From Pseudomonas sp. Fl4BN1 (lineage in GTDB: Bacteria; Pseudomonadota; Gammaproteobacteria; Pseudomonadales; Pseudomonadaceae), in NCBI RefSeq assembly GCF_009908285.1, contig NZ_JAAARM010000038.1:1-53196 (forward strand): DNA of 53,196 nt. The letters run 5' to 3'. Under the pieces are notes generated by a model that saw nothing but the letters and a program-made list of their open reading frames with translations, was not told the origin of the DNA and did not search any database. Shown here one piece after another: positions 33,775 to 42,530 of this stretch. Every line of letters starts with the position of its first letter. Position 1 is the stretch's first letter. The position numbers and the translations under genes were made by a program.

Positions 33775-35151
33775 ATGTCGGTCCCCCCGCGTGCCATTCA
33801 ACTCAATGAAGCCAATGCTTTCCTGAAAAAACACCCCGAGATTCTCTACGTCGATCTGCTGATTGCAGACATGAACGGTGTGGTGCGCGGCAAGCGCATC
33901 GAGCGCACCGCGCTGCACAAGGTCTATGAGAAGGGCATTAACCTGCCGGCCTCGCTGTTTGCCCTGGATATCAACGGCTCCACGGTGGAAAGCACCGGCC
34001 TGGGCCTGGACATCGGTGATGCCGACCGCATCTGCTACCCGATCCCCGGCACCCTGTGCGTCGAGCCTTGGCAGAAGCGCCCCACCGCGCAACTGCTGAT
34101 GACCATGCACGAGATTGAAGGCCAGCCCTTCTTCGCCGACCCGCGGGAAGTGCTGCGCCAGGTGGTGAGCAAGTTCGACGAACTGGGCCTGACCATCTGT
34201 GCCGCCTTCGAGCTGGAGTTCTACCTGATCGACCAGGACAACGTGAACGGCCGGCCGCAGTCGCCGCGCTCGCCGATCTCCGGCAAGCGTCCGCACTCGA
34301 CCCAGGTCTACCTGATCGATGACCTCGACGAATACGTCGACTGCCTGCAAGACATCCTCGAAGGCGCGAAAGAGCAGGGCATCCCCGCCGACGCCATCGT
34401 CAAGGAAAGCGCCCCGGCGCAGTTCGAAGTCAACCTGCACCACGTCAGCGACCCGATCAAAGCCTGCGACTACGCGGTGTTGCTCAAGCGCCTGGTGAAA
34501 AACATCGCCTACGACCATGAAATGGACACCACCTTCATGGCCAAGCCCTACCCGGGCCAGGCGGGCAACGGCCTGCACGTGCACATCTCGATCCTCGACA
34601 AGCAAGGCAACAACATCTTTGCCACCGATGATCCAGCGAGCAACGAGGCCCTGCGCCACGCCATCGGCGGCGTACTGGACACCCTGCCGCAGCAGATGGC
34701 GTTCCTTTGCCCCAACGTCAACTCCTACCGTCGTTTCGGTGCGCAGTTCTACGTACCGAACTCGCCGACCTGGGGCATCGACAACCGCACCGTGGCCGTG
34801 CGCGTACCCACCGGTTCCGCCGACGCGGTTCGCATCGAGCACCGGGTTGCTGGCGCCGACGCCAACCCTTACCTGCTGATGGCCTCGGTGCTGGCGGGTA
34901 TTCACCACGGCCTGACCAACAAGATCGACCCGGGTGAGCCGGTTGAAGGCAACTCCTACGAGCAGAATGAACAAAGCCTGCCGACCAACCTGCGTGACGC
35001 CCTGCGAGTGCTGGACGACAGCGAAGTGATGGCCAAGTACATCGACCCGATGTACATCGACGTGTTTGTCGCCTGTAAGGAAAGCGAGTTGGCAGAGTTC
35101 GAAAACTCCATTTCCGACCTGGAATACAACTGGTACCTGCACACGGTCTGA
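33775..35151 (+). CDS. puuA: Gamma-glutamylpolyamine synthetase (PuuA-like)
   Basis: A 458-residue member of the glutamine synthetase family. The GS core is recognisable: ICAAFELEFYLID, PAQFEVNLHH, AGNGLHVHISI, and NSYRRFGAQFYVPNSPTWG with RIEHRVAGADANPYL. The N-terminal beta-grasp contains DLLIADMNGVVRGKRI, typical of PuuA/SpuI-type enzymes that join glutamate to an amine and not to ammonia. AGGTG lies before the ATG. It is followed by a dehydrogenase and an amine oxidase gene, giving the glutamylation, oxidation and dehydrogenation steps. The amine could be putrescine, spermidine or another primary amine. Confidence 0.88.
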   Translation: MSVPPRAIQLNEANAFLKKHPEILYVDLLIADMNGVVRGKRIERTALHKVYEKGINLPASLFALDINGSTVESTGLGLDIGDADRICYPIPGTLCVEPWQKRPTAQLLMTMHEIEGQPFFADPREVLRQVVSKFDELGLTICAAFELEFYLIDQDNVNGRPQSPRSPISGKRPHSTQVYLIDDLDEYVDCLQDILEGAKEQGIPADAIVKESAPAQFEVNLHHVSDPIKACDYAVLLKRLVKNIAYDHEMDTTFMAKPYPGQAGNGLHVHISILDKQGNNIFATDDPASNEALRHAIGGVLDTLPQQMAFLCPNVNSYRRFGAQFYVPNSPTWGIDNRTVAVRVPTGSADAVRIEHRVAGADANPYLLMASVLAGIHHGLTNKIDPGEPVEGNSYEQNEQSLPTNLRDALRVLDDSEVMAKYIDPMYIDVFVACKESELAEFENSISDLEYNWYLHTV

Positions 35152-35170
35152 TGGCCGTTCCTTGGGGCCT

Positions 35171-35221
35171 GTACGAACACGCGCCGAGCCGGTTTTAACC
35201 CGGTGCCGGCCGTGTTCGTAC
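35171..35221 (+). repeat. Long stem-loop between puuA and puuC
   Basis: GTACGAACACG and CGTGTTCGTAC form a perfect 11-bp inverted repeat separated by 29 bases, which themselves contain the smaller inverted repeat CCGGTTTTAACCCGG. It fills the 99-base gap between puuA-like and puuC-like genes and may set their relative expression by processing or partial termination. Confidence 0.55.
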
Positions 35222-35250
35222 CGGGCCTAGTCCTGCGTGGAGTCGACAGC

Positions 35251-36741
35251 ATGAGCAAAACCCGCAGCGACTGGGAGCAGCGCTTCCAGTCCCTTACCCT
35301 CGAAGGCCGGGCGTTTATCGACGGCCAGTACTGCACCGCTGCCAGCGGCGCCACTTTTGAATGCCTGAGCCCGGTAGACGGGCGCTTCCTGGCCAACGTC
35401 GCCAGCACCGATGCGGCCGATGCCAACCTCGCCGTGCAGGTGGCGCGGCGAGCCTTCGAATCCGGCGTCTGGTCGCGCCAGGCCCCAGCCGAGCGCAAGC
35501 GCATCCTGATCCGTTTCTCCGAGCTGATCCTTGAGCACCAGGAAGAACTGGCGCTCCTGGAAACCCTGGACATGGGCAAGCCGATCGGCGACTCCATGGC
35601 CATCGACATTCCCGCCACGGCCAACGCGATCCGCTGGAACGCCGAAGCCATCGACAAGATCTACGACGAAGTCGCGGCCACCCCCGAGGATCAACTGGGC
35701 CTGGTGACCCGCGAACCGTCTGGTGTAGTGGCGGCCATCGTGCCGTGGAACTTCCCGCTGATCATGGCCAGCTGGAAATTTGCCCCGGCCCTGGCGGCGG
35801 GCAACTCGTTCATTCTCAAACCGTCGGAAAAGTCGCCGCTGACGGCGATCCGTATCGCCCAGCTAGCCCTGGACGCCGGCATCCCCCAGGGCGTGTTCAA
35901 CGTCCTGCCGGGCTATGGCCACACCGTCGGCAAGGCCCTGGCCCTGCACATGGACGTGGACGTGCTGGCCTTTACCGGCTCCACCGCCGTGGGCAAGCAA
36001 CTGCTGGTGTACGCCGGCGAAAGCAACCTGAAGCGGGTGTGGCTGGAAGCGGGGGGCAAGAGCCCCAACGTGGTATTCGCCGACGCCCCGGACCTGCGCG
36101 AAGCGGCCGAAGCCGCGGCCGCGGCGATCGCTTTCAACCAGGGCGAAGTCTGCACTGCCGGCTCGCGCCTGCTGGTGCAACGCTCGGTCCACGAGCAGTT
36201 TATTCCGCTGCTGGTGGAAGCCCTCAAGGCCTGGAAGCCCGGCCACGCCCTCGACCCTGAAACCCGGGTCGGCGCGGTGGTGGACCAACGCCAGCTGGAC
36301 AACGTGCTGCGCTACATCGAAATCGGCAAGGAGCAGGGCGGGCAACTGCTGGCCGGCGGCGCACGCACCCTGGAAAGCACCGGCGGCCTGTATGTCGAGC
36401 CGACGATTTTCGACGGCGTGACCAACGCCATGGCCATCGCCCGGGAAGAAATCTTCGGCCCGGTGCTTGCGGTCATCAGCTTCGACACCGAGGAACAAGC
36501 GCTGCAGATTGCCAACGACAGCATCTTCGGCTTGGCGGCCGGGGTCTGGACCAGCAACCTCAGCCGCGCCCACCGCTTCGCCCGGGGCCTGCGCGCTGGC
36601 AGCGTGTGGGTCAACCAGTACGACGGCGGCGACATGACCGCGCCGTTCGGCGGCTTCAAACAGTCCGGCAATGGCCGCGACAAGTCGTTGCATGCCTTCG
36701 ACAAATACACTGAGCTCAAAGCGACCTGGATCAAGCTCTAA
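35251..36741 (+). CDS. puuC: Gamma-glutamyl-aminobutyraldehyde dehydrogenase (PuuC/KauB-like)
   Basis: A 496-residue NAD(P)-dependent aldehyde dehydrogenase. The general base is E266 in WLEAGGKSPN and the nucleophile is C301 in NQGEVCTAGSR. FTGSTAVGKQL binds the cofactor. The sequence fits the PuuC/KauB group, which oxidises gamma-glutamyl-gamma-aminobutyraldehyde and related omega-amino aldehydes. The start at 35251 is preferred to 35203 because of the conserved MSKTRSDWEQR start and the position after the intercistronic stem-loop. It lies 56 bases before the oxidase gene. Confidence 0.9.
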   Translation: MSKTRSDWEQRFQSLTLEGRAFIDGQYCTAASGATFECLSPVDGRFLANVASTDAADANLAVQVARRAFESGVWSRQAPAERKRILIRFSELILEHQEELALLETLDMGKPIGDSMAIDIPATANAIRWNAEAIDKIYDEVAATPEDQLGLVTREPSGVVAAIVPWNFPLIMASWKFAPALAAGNSFILKPSEKSPLTAIRIAQLALDAGIPQGVFNVLPGYGHTVGKALALHMDVDVLAFTGSTAVGKQLLVYAGESNLKRVWLEAGGKSPNVVFADAPDLREAAEAAAAAIAFNQGEVCTAGSRLLVQRSVHEQFIPLLVEALKAWKPGHALDPETRVGAVVDQRQLDNVLRYIEIGKEQGGQLLAGGARTLESTGGLYVEPTIFDGVTNAMAIAREEIFGPVLAVISFDTEEQALQIANDSIFGLAAGVWTSNLSRAHRFARGLRAGSVWVNQYDGGDMTAPFGGFKQSGNGRDKSLHAFDKYTELKATWIKL

Positions 36742-36797
36742 CTCTTATAAGAACAGCGGGGCGGGCGATACGACCCGCACTTGCTGGAGAATTTCTC

Positions 36798-38078
36798 ATG
36801 CAAAACTACGTGAACAGCTACTACGCCGAAACCCGCAACCCCACCACTGACTTCCCCATGCTGGAAGAGCTGGTGGAATGCGACGTCTGTGTGATTGGCG
36901 CCGGCTACACGGGCCTGTCCTCGGCATTGTTCCTGGCCGAAGCCGGCTACAGCGTCACGGTGCTCGAAGCGGCCAAGGTCGGCTTCGGCGCCAGCGGCCG
37001 CAATGGCGGGCAACTGGTCAACTCCTACAGCCGCGACGTCGACGTGATCGAAGAGCGCTATGGCGAAAAAAGCGCTGAAGTGCTCGGCAGCATGATCTTC
37101 GAAGGCGCCGACATCATCCGCCAGCGCATCCAGCACTACGACATCCAGTGCGACTATCGCCCCGGCGGCATCTTCGCGGCCCTGAACAACAAGCAGCTCA
37201 AGGGCCTGGCCGAACAGAAGCGCAACTGGGAGCGCTTGGGTAACAACAACCTGCAGATGCTCGACAAGGCGCAGATCGGCCGCGAAGTCGGCACCCAGAA
37301 CTACATCGGCGGCCTGCTGGACATGCAAGGCGGGCACATCCACCCGCTGAACCTGGCCTTGGGTGAAGCCAGCGCCATCATTGGCCTGGGCGGCAAGATC
37401 TTCGAACAATCGGCGGCGCTGGAAATCACCTACGGCGAACCCAACGTGATTCGCACCGCCAAAGGCGTAGTCCGCGCCAAATACCTGCTGATCGCCGGCA
37501 ACGCCTACCTGCAGCAAGACCTGGACCCACGGGTTACCCGCAAAAGCATGCCCTGCGGCTCGCAGATCGTGGTCACCGAACAACTGCCGGAACAGCTGGC
37601 CCGCAGCCTGATCAGCAACAACTACTGCGTGGAAGACTGCAACTACCTGCTGGACTACTTCCGCATCACCGGCGACAACCGCCTGCTGTACGGCGGTGGC
37701 GTGGTCTATGGCGCCCGTGAACCGGACGATATCGAACAACTGATCCGGCCGAAGATCCTCAAGACCTTCCCCCAGCTCAAGGACGTGAAGATCGACTACC
37801 GCTGGACCGGCAACTTCCTGCTGACCATGTCGCGCATGCCGCAATTCGGCCGTATCGAAAAGAACGCCTACTACATGCAAGGCTACAGCGGCCACGGCGT
37901 CACCTGCTCGCACCTGGCCGGCAAACTGATTGCCGAAATGATCCGCGGCGACGCCGAGCGCTTCGACGCCTTCGCCTCCCTGCCACACATGCCGATGCTC
38001 GGTGGCCGCACCTTCCAGGTGCCGCTGACCGCCATGGGCGCGGCGTACTACGCCTTGCGTGACCGCTTCGGCATCTGA
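36798..38078 (+). CDS. puuB: FAD-dependent gamma-glutamylputrescine oxidase (PuuB-like)
   Basis: A 426-residue DAO-family oxidoreductase. The FAD-binding motif CVIGAGYTGLSSALFLAEAG begins near residue 30. FGASGRNGGQLVNSYSRD follows, and YMQGYSGHGVTCSHLAGKL near the C-terminus completes the cofactor site. PuuB-like (OrdL) enzymes oxidise gamma-glutamylated amines to aldehydes for the dehydrogenase. It is the last gene of the puuA-puuC-puuB series and is followed by a hairpin with a T-run. The precise amine is inferred from context. Confidence 0.88.
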   Translation: MQNYVNSYYAETRNPTTDFPMLEELVECDVCVIGAGYTGLSSALFLAEAGYSVTVLEAAKVGFGASGRNGGQLVNSYSRDVDVIEERYGEKSAEVLGSMIFEGADIIRQRIQHYDIQCDYRPGGIFAALNNKQLKGLAEQKRNWERLGNNNLQMLDKAQIGREVGTQNYIGGLLDMQGGHIHPLNLALGEASAIIGLGGKIFEQSAALEITYGEPNVIRTAKGVVRAKYLLIAGNAYLQQDLDPRVTRKSMPCGSQIVVTEQLPEQLARSLISNNYCVEDCNYLLDYFRITGDNRLLYGGGVVYGAREPDDIEQLIRPKILKTFPQLKDVKIDYRWTGNFLLTMSRMPQFGRIEKNAYYMQGYSGHGVTCSHLAGKLIAEMIRGDAERFDAFASLPHMPMLGGRTFQVPLTAMGAAYYALRDRFGI

Positions 38079-38100
38079 CCTCGACGCTGCTTCGGCTCTG

Positions 38101-38122
38101 GCCCGTGCTTGCGCGGGCTTTT
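38101..38122 (+). terminator. Terminator after puuB-like gene
   Basis: GCCCGTGC and GCGCGGGC form a GC-rich stem followed by TTTTA, 22 bases after the stop codon. A second inverted repeat (CCAGGC/GCCTGG) lies about 20 bases further on. Confidence 0.65.
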
Positions 38123-38209
38123 ACCCTGTAAAGCACTGCCCAGGCCGCGCGGGGCCTGGCCTGCAGCGGTGTTGCAATACAGCCATCGGCAGTCCTTACA
38201 GCCGCGGTG

Positions 38210-38223
38210 TTAAACATGTTTAA
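38210..38223. promoter_or_regulatory. Palindrome upstream of PuuR-like gene
   Basis: TTAAACATGTTTAA is a perfect 14-base palindrome about 97 bases before the start of the XRE/cupin regulator. It is a good candidate operator for autoregulation. No second copy was noticed in the puuD/puuA promoter. Confidence 0.45.
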
Positions 38224-38319
38224 ATAGCCGCCGTTTCAGGTTCCAGGGGCAGCCAAATCGCGATGATCGCGACCCAACCGCCACAAAATACCCTTAAGTT
38301 CCTCTCACATAAGGCTGTT

Positions 38320-38868
38320 ATGGACACGGGCACTCGACTCAAACTCGTTCGCGAAAGCTACAAACTGTCCCAGCGCGAGCTGGCCCGTCGTAGTGGCGTG
38401 ACCAATGCCACCATCTCCCTGATCGAACAGAATCGCGTCAGCCCCTCCGTCAGCTCGCTGAAAAAGCTGCTGGAAAGCATCCCCATGTCCTTGGCTGACT
38501 TCTTCACCTTCGACCAGCCGCCTCGTGAGCATCAGTACATCTTCCGCGCCAATGAACAGCCGGACCTGGGCCGTGATGGCCTGCGCCTGTTGATGGTGGG
38601 TGCCCCCGTGGCCAACCGGCAGATGCGCTTTCTGCGCGAGCAATACGCACCGGGCGCCAGCTCTGGCGAGGAAGCGATTGTGCATGCGGAAGGCGAGGAG
38701 TGCGGCCTGGTGACCCGCGGCACCGTGGAGTTGACGGTGGATGGGCAAGTGAGCGTGCTCAATCCAGGGGACGGGTATTACTTCCCGACCACCTTGCCCC
38801 ATAGCTTTCGCAATATTGGCCAGGATGAGGCGGAGATCATCAGCGCCAACACCCCGGCGAACTTCTAA
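38320..38868 (+). CDS. puuR: PuuR-like XRE/cupin regulator
   Basis: A 182-residue regulator. An N-terminal Cro/CI helix-turn-helix spans about 8-62 (LSQRELARRSGVTNATISLI). A C-terminal cupin domain spans about 105-180 with the YYFPTTLPHSFRN motif. Domain order and length match E. coli PuuR, which represses putrescine catabolism until putrescine is present. AAGG precedes ATG 38320; an upstream in-frame start at 38263 is less likely. Its place after the puuA-puuC-puuB genes supports control of this locus. Confidence 0.88.
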   Translation: MDTGTRLKLVRESYKLSQRELARRSGVTNATISLIEQNRVSPSVSSLKKLLESIPMSLADFFTFDQPPREHQYIFRANEQPDLGRDGLRLLMVGAPVANRQMRFLREQYAPGASSGEEAIVHAEGEECGLVTRGTVELTVDGQVSVLNPGDGYYFPTTLPHSFRNIGQDEAEIISANTPANF

Positions 38869-39058
38869 GTGGGTTGCTGACCGATTCAGCATTGCCTGTT
38901 GAATGCCAACCCTGTTGTCGCCGTATTCAAGCCTGCGCCTGCTGAGCCGCGGGCTTTGTTTTTGATGCAGGCACCGACTGCCAAGGTTGCCAAGTTACTG
39001 TCGTTACAGCGCGGTCGGGCAGGGCTTGGGGCGGGTGTCGTTCAGACAAGGAAGATCA

Positions 39059-39994
39059 ATGATCAAGGACCGCAGACAAGCATTCCTGAGCGAAGCGCGC
39101 TTCAAAAACTTCTTCAGCAATTACCGCCGCAGCGTGGAGTTCTTTGCCGAGAACAGCTTCCAGGCCGATTCCGAGGAGCAGGAAAAGTCCCTCAGGGCCC
39201 GGCATTTCCAGAAGTTGATCTTCAAGGAAATCCTCATCCGCTACACCGCCGGCAACAGCATCGACCTGCTGATTCCCTTGCTGGAAACCCTGGTAGACAG
39301 TTACGAACAACTGCAAAAACAGTTGGCCCACTACGAGCAGATTCCGAACATCACCCCCTTGGCGATCGACGACTGGCTTGACCAGTATGAAGAGTGCGTC
39401 CAAGTGTTCAGCCTGTGCATCCTGCTGCACCGCGCCGACCTGCTCAAACGCTTCGTGGCCCTGATCGACCCGGCGGGCTACGCAGGGGACGACACCCTCT
39501 ACGAAGACCTGCTGAGCAAACTGCTGCCCGAGCGCAGCGATGTGGACGACTGGTACCACGACGTCTACACACCGCTGATACAGGCCATCTACGCGGACGA
39601 GCCGGCCGAAGCCAGCGCACTCCTGCAGCAGTACTGTAACGACTGGTACCCCGCATTCGAGCAGGCGCCCTGGCACGACAGCCACCTGCAAGGAGACGAG
39701 GGCAGCTACTGCGGATACTGGGCATTCGAGGCGGCCGCCATCGCTTTTTTGTATGGCCTCGACGACAGCGGGGTCGAGCACAGGGTTTACCCCAAGGATC
39801 TGGTGGCCTATGCGAGAAATCTTCGGCCGAGTCACCCGAAACATGTAGCGCCGGTAGCGGCGGGACAATGCTGCAACAAGGCCGGTTATTGGTTCACCCC
39901 AGTGGAGCCAGAGTCGCGGCGCTATTTTGAAGAGGAGGACGTGATGCCTGAGTTTGACGGTGAAACGATCTGGTATTGGGTGGCGCAGGGGTAG
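39059..39994 (+). CDS. PoNi-type immunity protein (DUF1910/DUF1911)
   Basis: A 311-residue soluble, helical protein. The C-terminal half has the DUF1911 hallmark GSYCGYWAFEAAAIAFLYGLDDSG, here split by a broad acidic helix region, and a following YPKDLVAYAR. The N-terminal half fits DUF1910. These proteins neutralise polymorphic PD-(D/E)XK DNase effectors (PoNe) of type VI secretion. GGAAG lies before ATG 39059. No PoNe toxin gene is adjacent: upstream is the PuuR gene, downstream a lipoprotein. It is therefore an orphan, kept either for self-protection against neighbours or as a relic. A PAAR effector relic lies 1 kb away. Confidence 0.8.
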   Translation: MIKDRRQAFLSEARFKNFFSNYRRSVEFFAENSFQADSEEQEKSLRARHFQKLIFKEILIRYTAGNSIDLLIPLLETLVDSYEQLQKQLAHYEQIPNITPLAIDDWLDQYEECVQVFSLCILLHRADLLKRFVALIDPAGYAGDDTLYEDLLSKLLPERSDVDDWYHDVYTPLIQAIYADEPAEASALLQQYCNDWYPAFEQAPWHDSHLQGDEGSYCGYWAFEAAAIAFLYGLDDSGVEHRVYPKDLVAYARNLRPSHPKHVAPVAAGQCCNKAGYWFTPVEPESRRYFEEEDVMPEFDGETIWYWVAQG

Positions 39995-40058
39995 AGGGGA
40001 GACGGGTATCGGCTAGAGCAGAGAAAGTAAATCTATCCCTCTGCCCCAGTGCCTTTTT

Positions 40059-40595
40059 CTAAAAGTTGAAGCGTTGGTCAAACACGGTCTGCTCACTCAC
40101 CATCACGGTGCATTGGCGGGCCACTTCAACCGGCATCACCTTGCCCAGCAACGGCGCCAGCGACTTGTAGAACACCTTGTCGCAGGCGTCGTCTTTGCTG
40201 AAGGCTTGGGAGTTACCGGCCGCGTCTGCCTTGATCCGGCAGCCTGCCACCAATTCGGTGGGCAACTCGCTCAATGGCACTGTCTTCGAGCCGGAGCCCT
40301 GCAACTCGATCAGCTCGTTACACGAGCCCTTGGCCGGACCTTCCTTAATGGTTTTGGTAAAGGCGACGCGTTGGTAGTCAGTACCGGTGAACAGCACCTG
40401 GTCGTTAACAGTGACTCGGTATTGTGATGGTTTGAAAGCGATGGTTTTGATGCAGAACTGCGTAGCGACTGGTTTCCCATTGACCTCAGAGGTGGACGCT
40501 TTGCAACCTGGGGTGGCCTGGGTGAAGGTAGTATCGGGCGAGCTGACACAACCGGCCAGTGATAGCAGGCACACACCGAACAGCATTCTTTTCAT
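40059..40595 (-). CDS. Lipoprotein of unknown function
   Basis: A 178-residue probable lipoprotein. The N-terminus MKRMLFGVCLLSLAGCVSS is a type II signal with the lipobox LAGC. Five or six further cysteines suggest disulfide bonds in the periplasm. I recognise no domain. AGGAAG lies before ATG 40595; a longer open frame to 40841 has no signal and is not used. The gene lies between two T6SS-associated elements but on the opposite strand, and no evidence ties it to them. Confidence 0.75.
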   Translation of the reverse strand: MKRMLFGVCLLSLAGCVSSPDTTFTQATPGCKASTSEVNGKPVATQFCIKTIAFKPSQYRVTVNDQVLFTGTDYQRVAFTKTIKEGPAKGSCNELIELQGSGSKTVPLSELPTELVAGCRIKADAAGNSQAFSKDDACDKVFYKSLAPLLGKVMPVEVARQCTVMVSEQTVFDQRFNF

Positions 40596-40953
40596 GGGAC
40601 TTCCTGTGCTCAAACACACCGCCTCCAGCAGGCGGCTCCGGACGCAGATCATACCAGCGACCTGTTGGCCAAAGGCGCAGAAAGGCAAGGTGGAACCTTG
40701 GGGCAGGGTGATCCTGCGTAACCCCGGTTGAGTTGTTGAAAAACGAAAAAGGCGACGTATTGCGTCGCCTTTTTGCTTGAACGGGGCGCTTTCCAGAGAT
40801 CGACTTTGCGCCCGCTGTCCGGCCTCTGCCGTCGGCCTCAACTCCGCTCACCGTTTTTTGATAATCACCTTAAGGCCCCGCCCGAACTCCTGCGTTAGCG
40901 TCTCCTGTCTCCCGGACGGGAGGCCCTTTCACTCGAAGCGCAGGAGATGCCAA
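40596..40953. other. Intergenic region with a terminator
   Basis: 358 bases between the divergent starts of the lipoprotein gene and the PAAR relic. It should hold both promoters. One clear terminator-like hairpin lies inside (listed separately). No coding frame is supported. Confidence 0.5.
40746..40775. terminator. Bidirectional intrinsic terminator
   Basis: AAAAAGGCGAC and GTCGCCTTTTT form an 11-bp stem with a 7-base loop, with A- and T-runs on the two sides. It can act on both strands. It lies upstream of the PAAR relic and of the lipoprotein gene, with no gene ending at it now, so it may have served a gene since lost. Confidence 0.75.
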
Positions 40954-41901
40954 ATGATCTCTTCTTCACGTTTGGGCGACAGCCATGTCTGCCCGCTGCC
41001 GGGGCACAGCACCACCGCCATTCTTACTGCCTCCGACGATGTCATCATCAACGGAATGGCGCTGCTCGGGTCGGTGATGCCTGTGGCTGCGGCGCGGTGA
41101 TTACCAGCGGATTTCCGTCTGTTCTGGTCAATGGTCGGCCCCTGGCCCATGTGGGCAGTCTCACCAGCCACGGCGGCACCCTTGTTAGCGGCTCGGGCGA
41201 TACCTTTGGCGGCTCGCTCTTCGCGCCCTCTGAGGGCGCTGTCATCATCAACTTCGCCACGCTTGGCGCCATTCGCCCCGATGGCTCGATGGACGAGTCG
41301 CGCCTGGCCGCGTTGCTGGCCGATCCCGCCCTTGCGGAAAAAGCCCAGGCTGCCAATACCCTGGTCAGCCCGCTGACGACAGCCCAAGGCTGTTCTGCAG
41401 GAGGGCGTCGAGCCGGGATTTCATATCGTCGAGCAACCCATGCCCCGTTCGGCACTGGAGTCCATACTCTTCGCCACGCCCGATGGTGCCGTGCTGGAGA
41501 AGTTTCGTCGCCTCGACCCGCAACTGACCGACTACGCCAAGCCGGGGCAACTGATTGTGCTCAGTGATCCGGCCAACTTCCAGTGCTCCCGCGAGGAAGC
41601 GTGGCTGATGGAGGCGGCGGAAAAGGTCAACGCGGCACTGGAGCCCATGAGCGATGAAGAGGCTGGTTTCCTGGCACGCCACCGTGATTTGCTGGAGTCC
41701 TTTGCCTCCCAGGGATCGACCGCGATGGGCGTCGGCGCCGCGATCTTCACCAAGAACCTGGAGCACGTGAAAGCTTCGCTGCGAGATATCGAGAACCTGC
41801 ATATATGTACCTTTGAGCAGCATGGGCATTTGCGTTCTGCCGAGTTTTTTACCGAGCGCAAAAGGTTGCTGGCGCAGTTGGATACTCGGCTGGGCTTGTA
41901 G
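40954..41901 (+). pseudogene. Broken PAAR-domain T6SS effector
   Basis: Remnant of a PAAR spike protein with an attached effector linker. AGGAG precedes ATG 40954. The frame begins with RLGDSHVCPLPGHSTT and INGMA, normal PAAR repeats, then breaks at about 41059-41064. The rest, ARVGDACGCGAVITSG and VNGRPLAHVGS, continues one base earlier, as after a one-base deletion. At about 41383-41392 the reading frame shifts back and continues with EPGFHIVEQPMPRSALESI to LLAQLDTRLGL, then stops at 41901. Related effectors, as I remember them, carry a toxin domain after this linker; it is missing here. Two frame breaks and a lost end make a functional effector unlikely, unless the breaks are sequencing errors. 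Confidence 0.8.
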
Positions 41902-42036
41902 GTAGATAGCTAAGAACGACTACTCATCACCGATGGCAATGACCCGCAGATGGCTGTCACTGCGTATCGTGCCGCTGGGGCACCGTCGTTGTTGGTTAGA
42001 ATGGCGTGTTGAAGTCCATGCTCGCAAGGGAGCCCA

Positions 42037-42396
42037 ATGAGCACTGAAAAGCCAGAGCTTTTGTTCATCCTTCAAAGGTTTCTAGATAAGGTTTATGAGA
42101 AGGCTTCGAAAAGCCAGAGTGGTTTACTCAGAAGAAACCATGGCCATTACACATACGCCAATGAAATGCTCTTCGTCTACGTGACCATTTTCCCTAAAGA
42201 GGTTGAGCTTGTTTTTGAGAGCAAGCCGGTAGGTAACGGGGTTTTTAGTATTGCTTTGGATATGTGCATGTCCAGCGGAGAAGTACTGGCTGGCGACCTG
42301 CTATCTCTGAATGGGAGATGCGAGGAGATCAGCGCGGCATTGGCCTCGCAAGAAGATTGGGTATTGACCCTGTTGTTGAAGTGCTTGGACAACTGA
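42037..42396 (+). CDS. Probable immunity protein of the lost PAAR toxin
   Basis: A 119-residue small soluble protein with no family I recognise. It has an N-terminal helix (ELLFILQRFLDKVYEKA) and a beta-rich centre with two cysteines near DMCMSSGE, and it ends LLLKCLDN. AGGGAG gives a good ribosome binding site. Its ATG overlaps the TGA of an open 42-codon frame that starts after the PAAR relic, the ATGA junction common in toxin-immunity pairs. Size, position and coupling suggest an immunity protein. This is inference from context. Confidence 0.6.
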   Translation: MSTEKPELLFILQRFLDKVYEKASKSQSGLLRRNHGHYTYANEMLFVYVTIFPKEVELVFESKPVGNGVFSIALDMCMSSGEVLAGDLLSLNGRCEEISAALASQEDWVLTLLLKCLDN

Positions 42397-42530
42397 TTCT
42401 TTTTTCGAGAGCGCGGACACCGCAGGCGTTTCGGTTTGCCGGTTCGCGAGCGCCAAGTTCATGCATTGACCGTTTCTGGCTGAAAGCGGACCCGGCCGAT
42501 ACGCAGGTGGCCGGGATGCCGCTGCCCACC

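Noticed and set aside
33568..35142. A 524-codon open frame antisense to the puuA-like gene
   Set aside because: Shadow frame. The other strand encodes a complete glutamine-synthetase-family protein.
41059..41392. Programmed frameshifting in the PAAR gene
   Set aside because: No slippery heptamer or downstream structure was seen at either break, and the C-terminal toxin is also missing. Decay or sequencing error is simpler.
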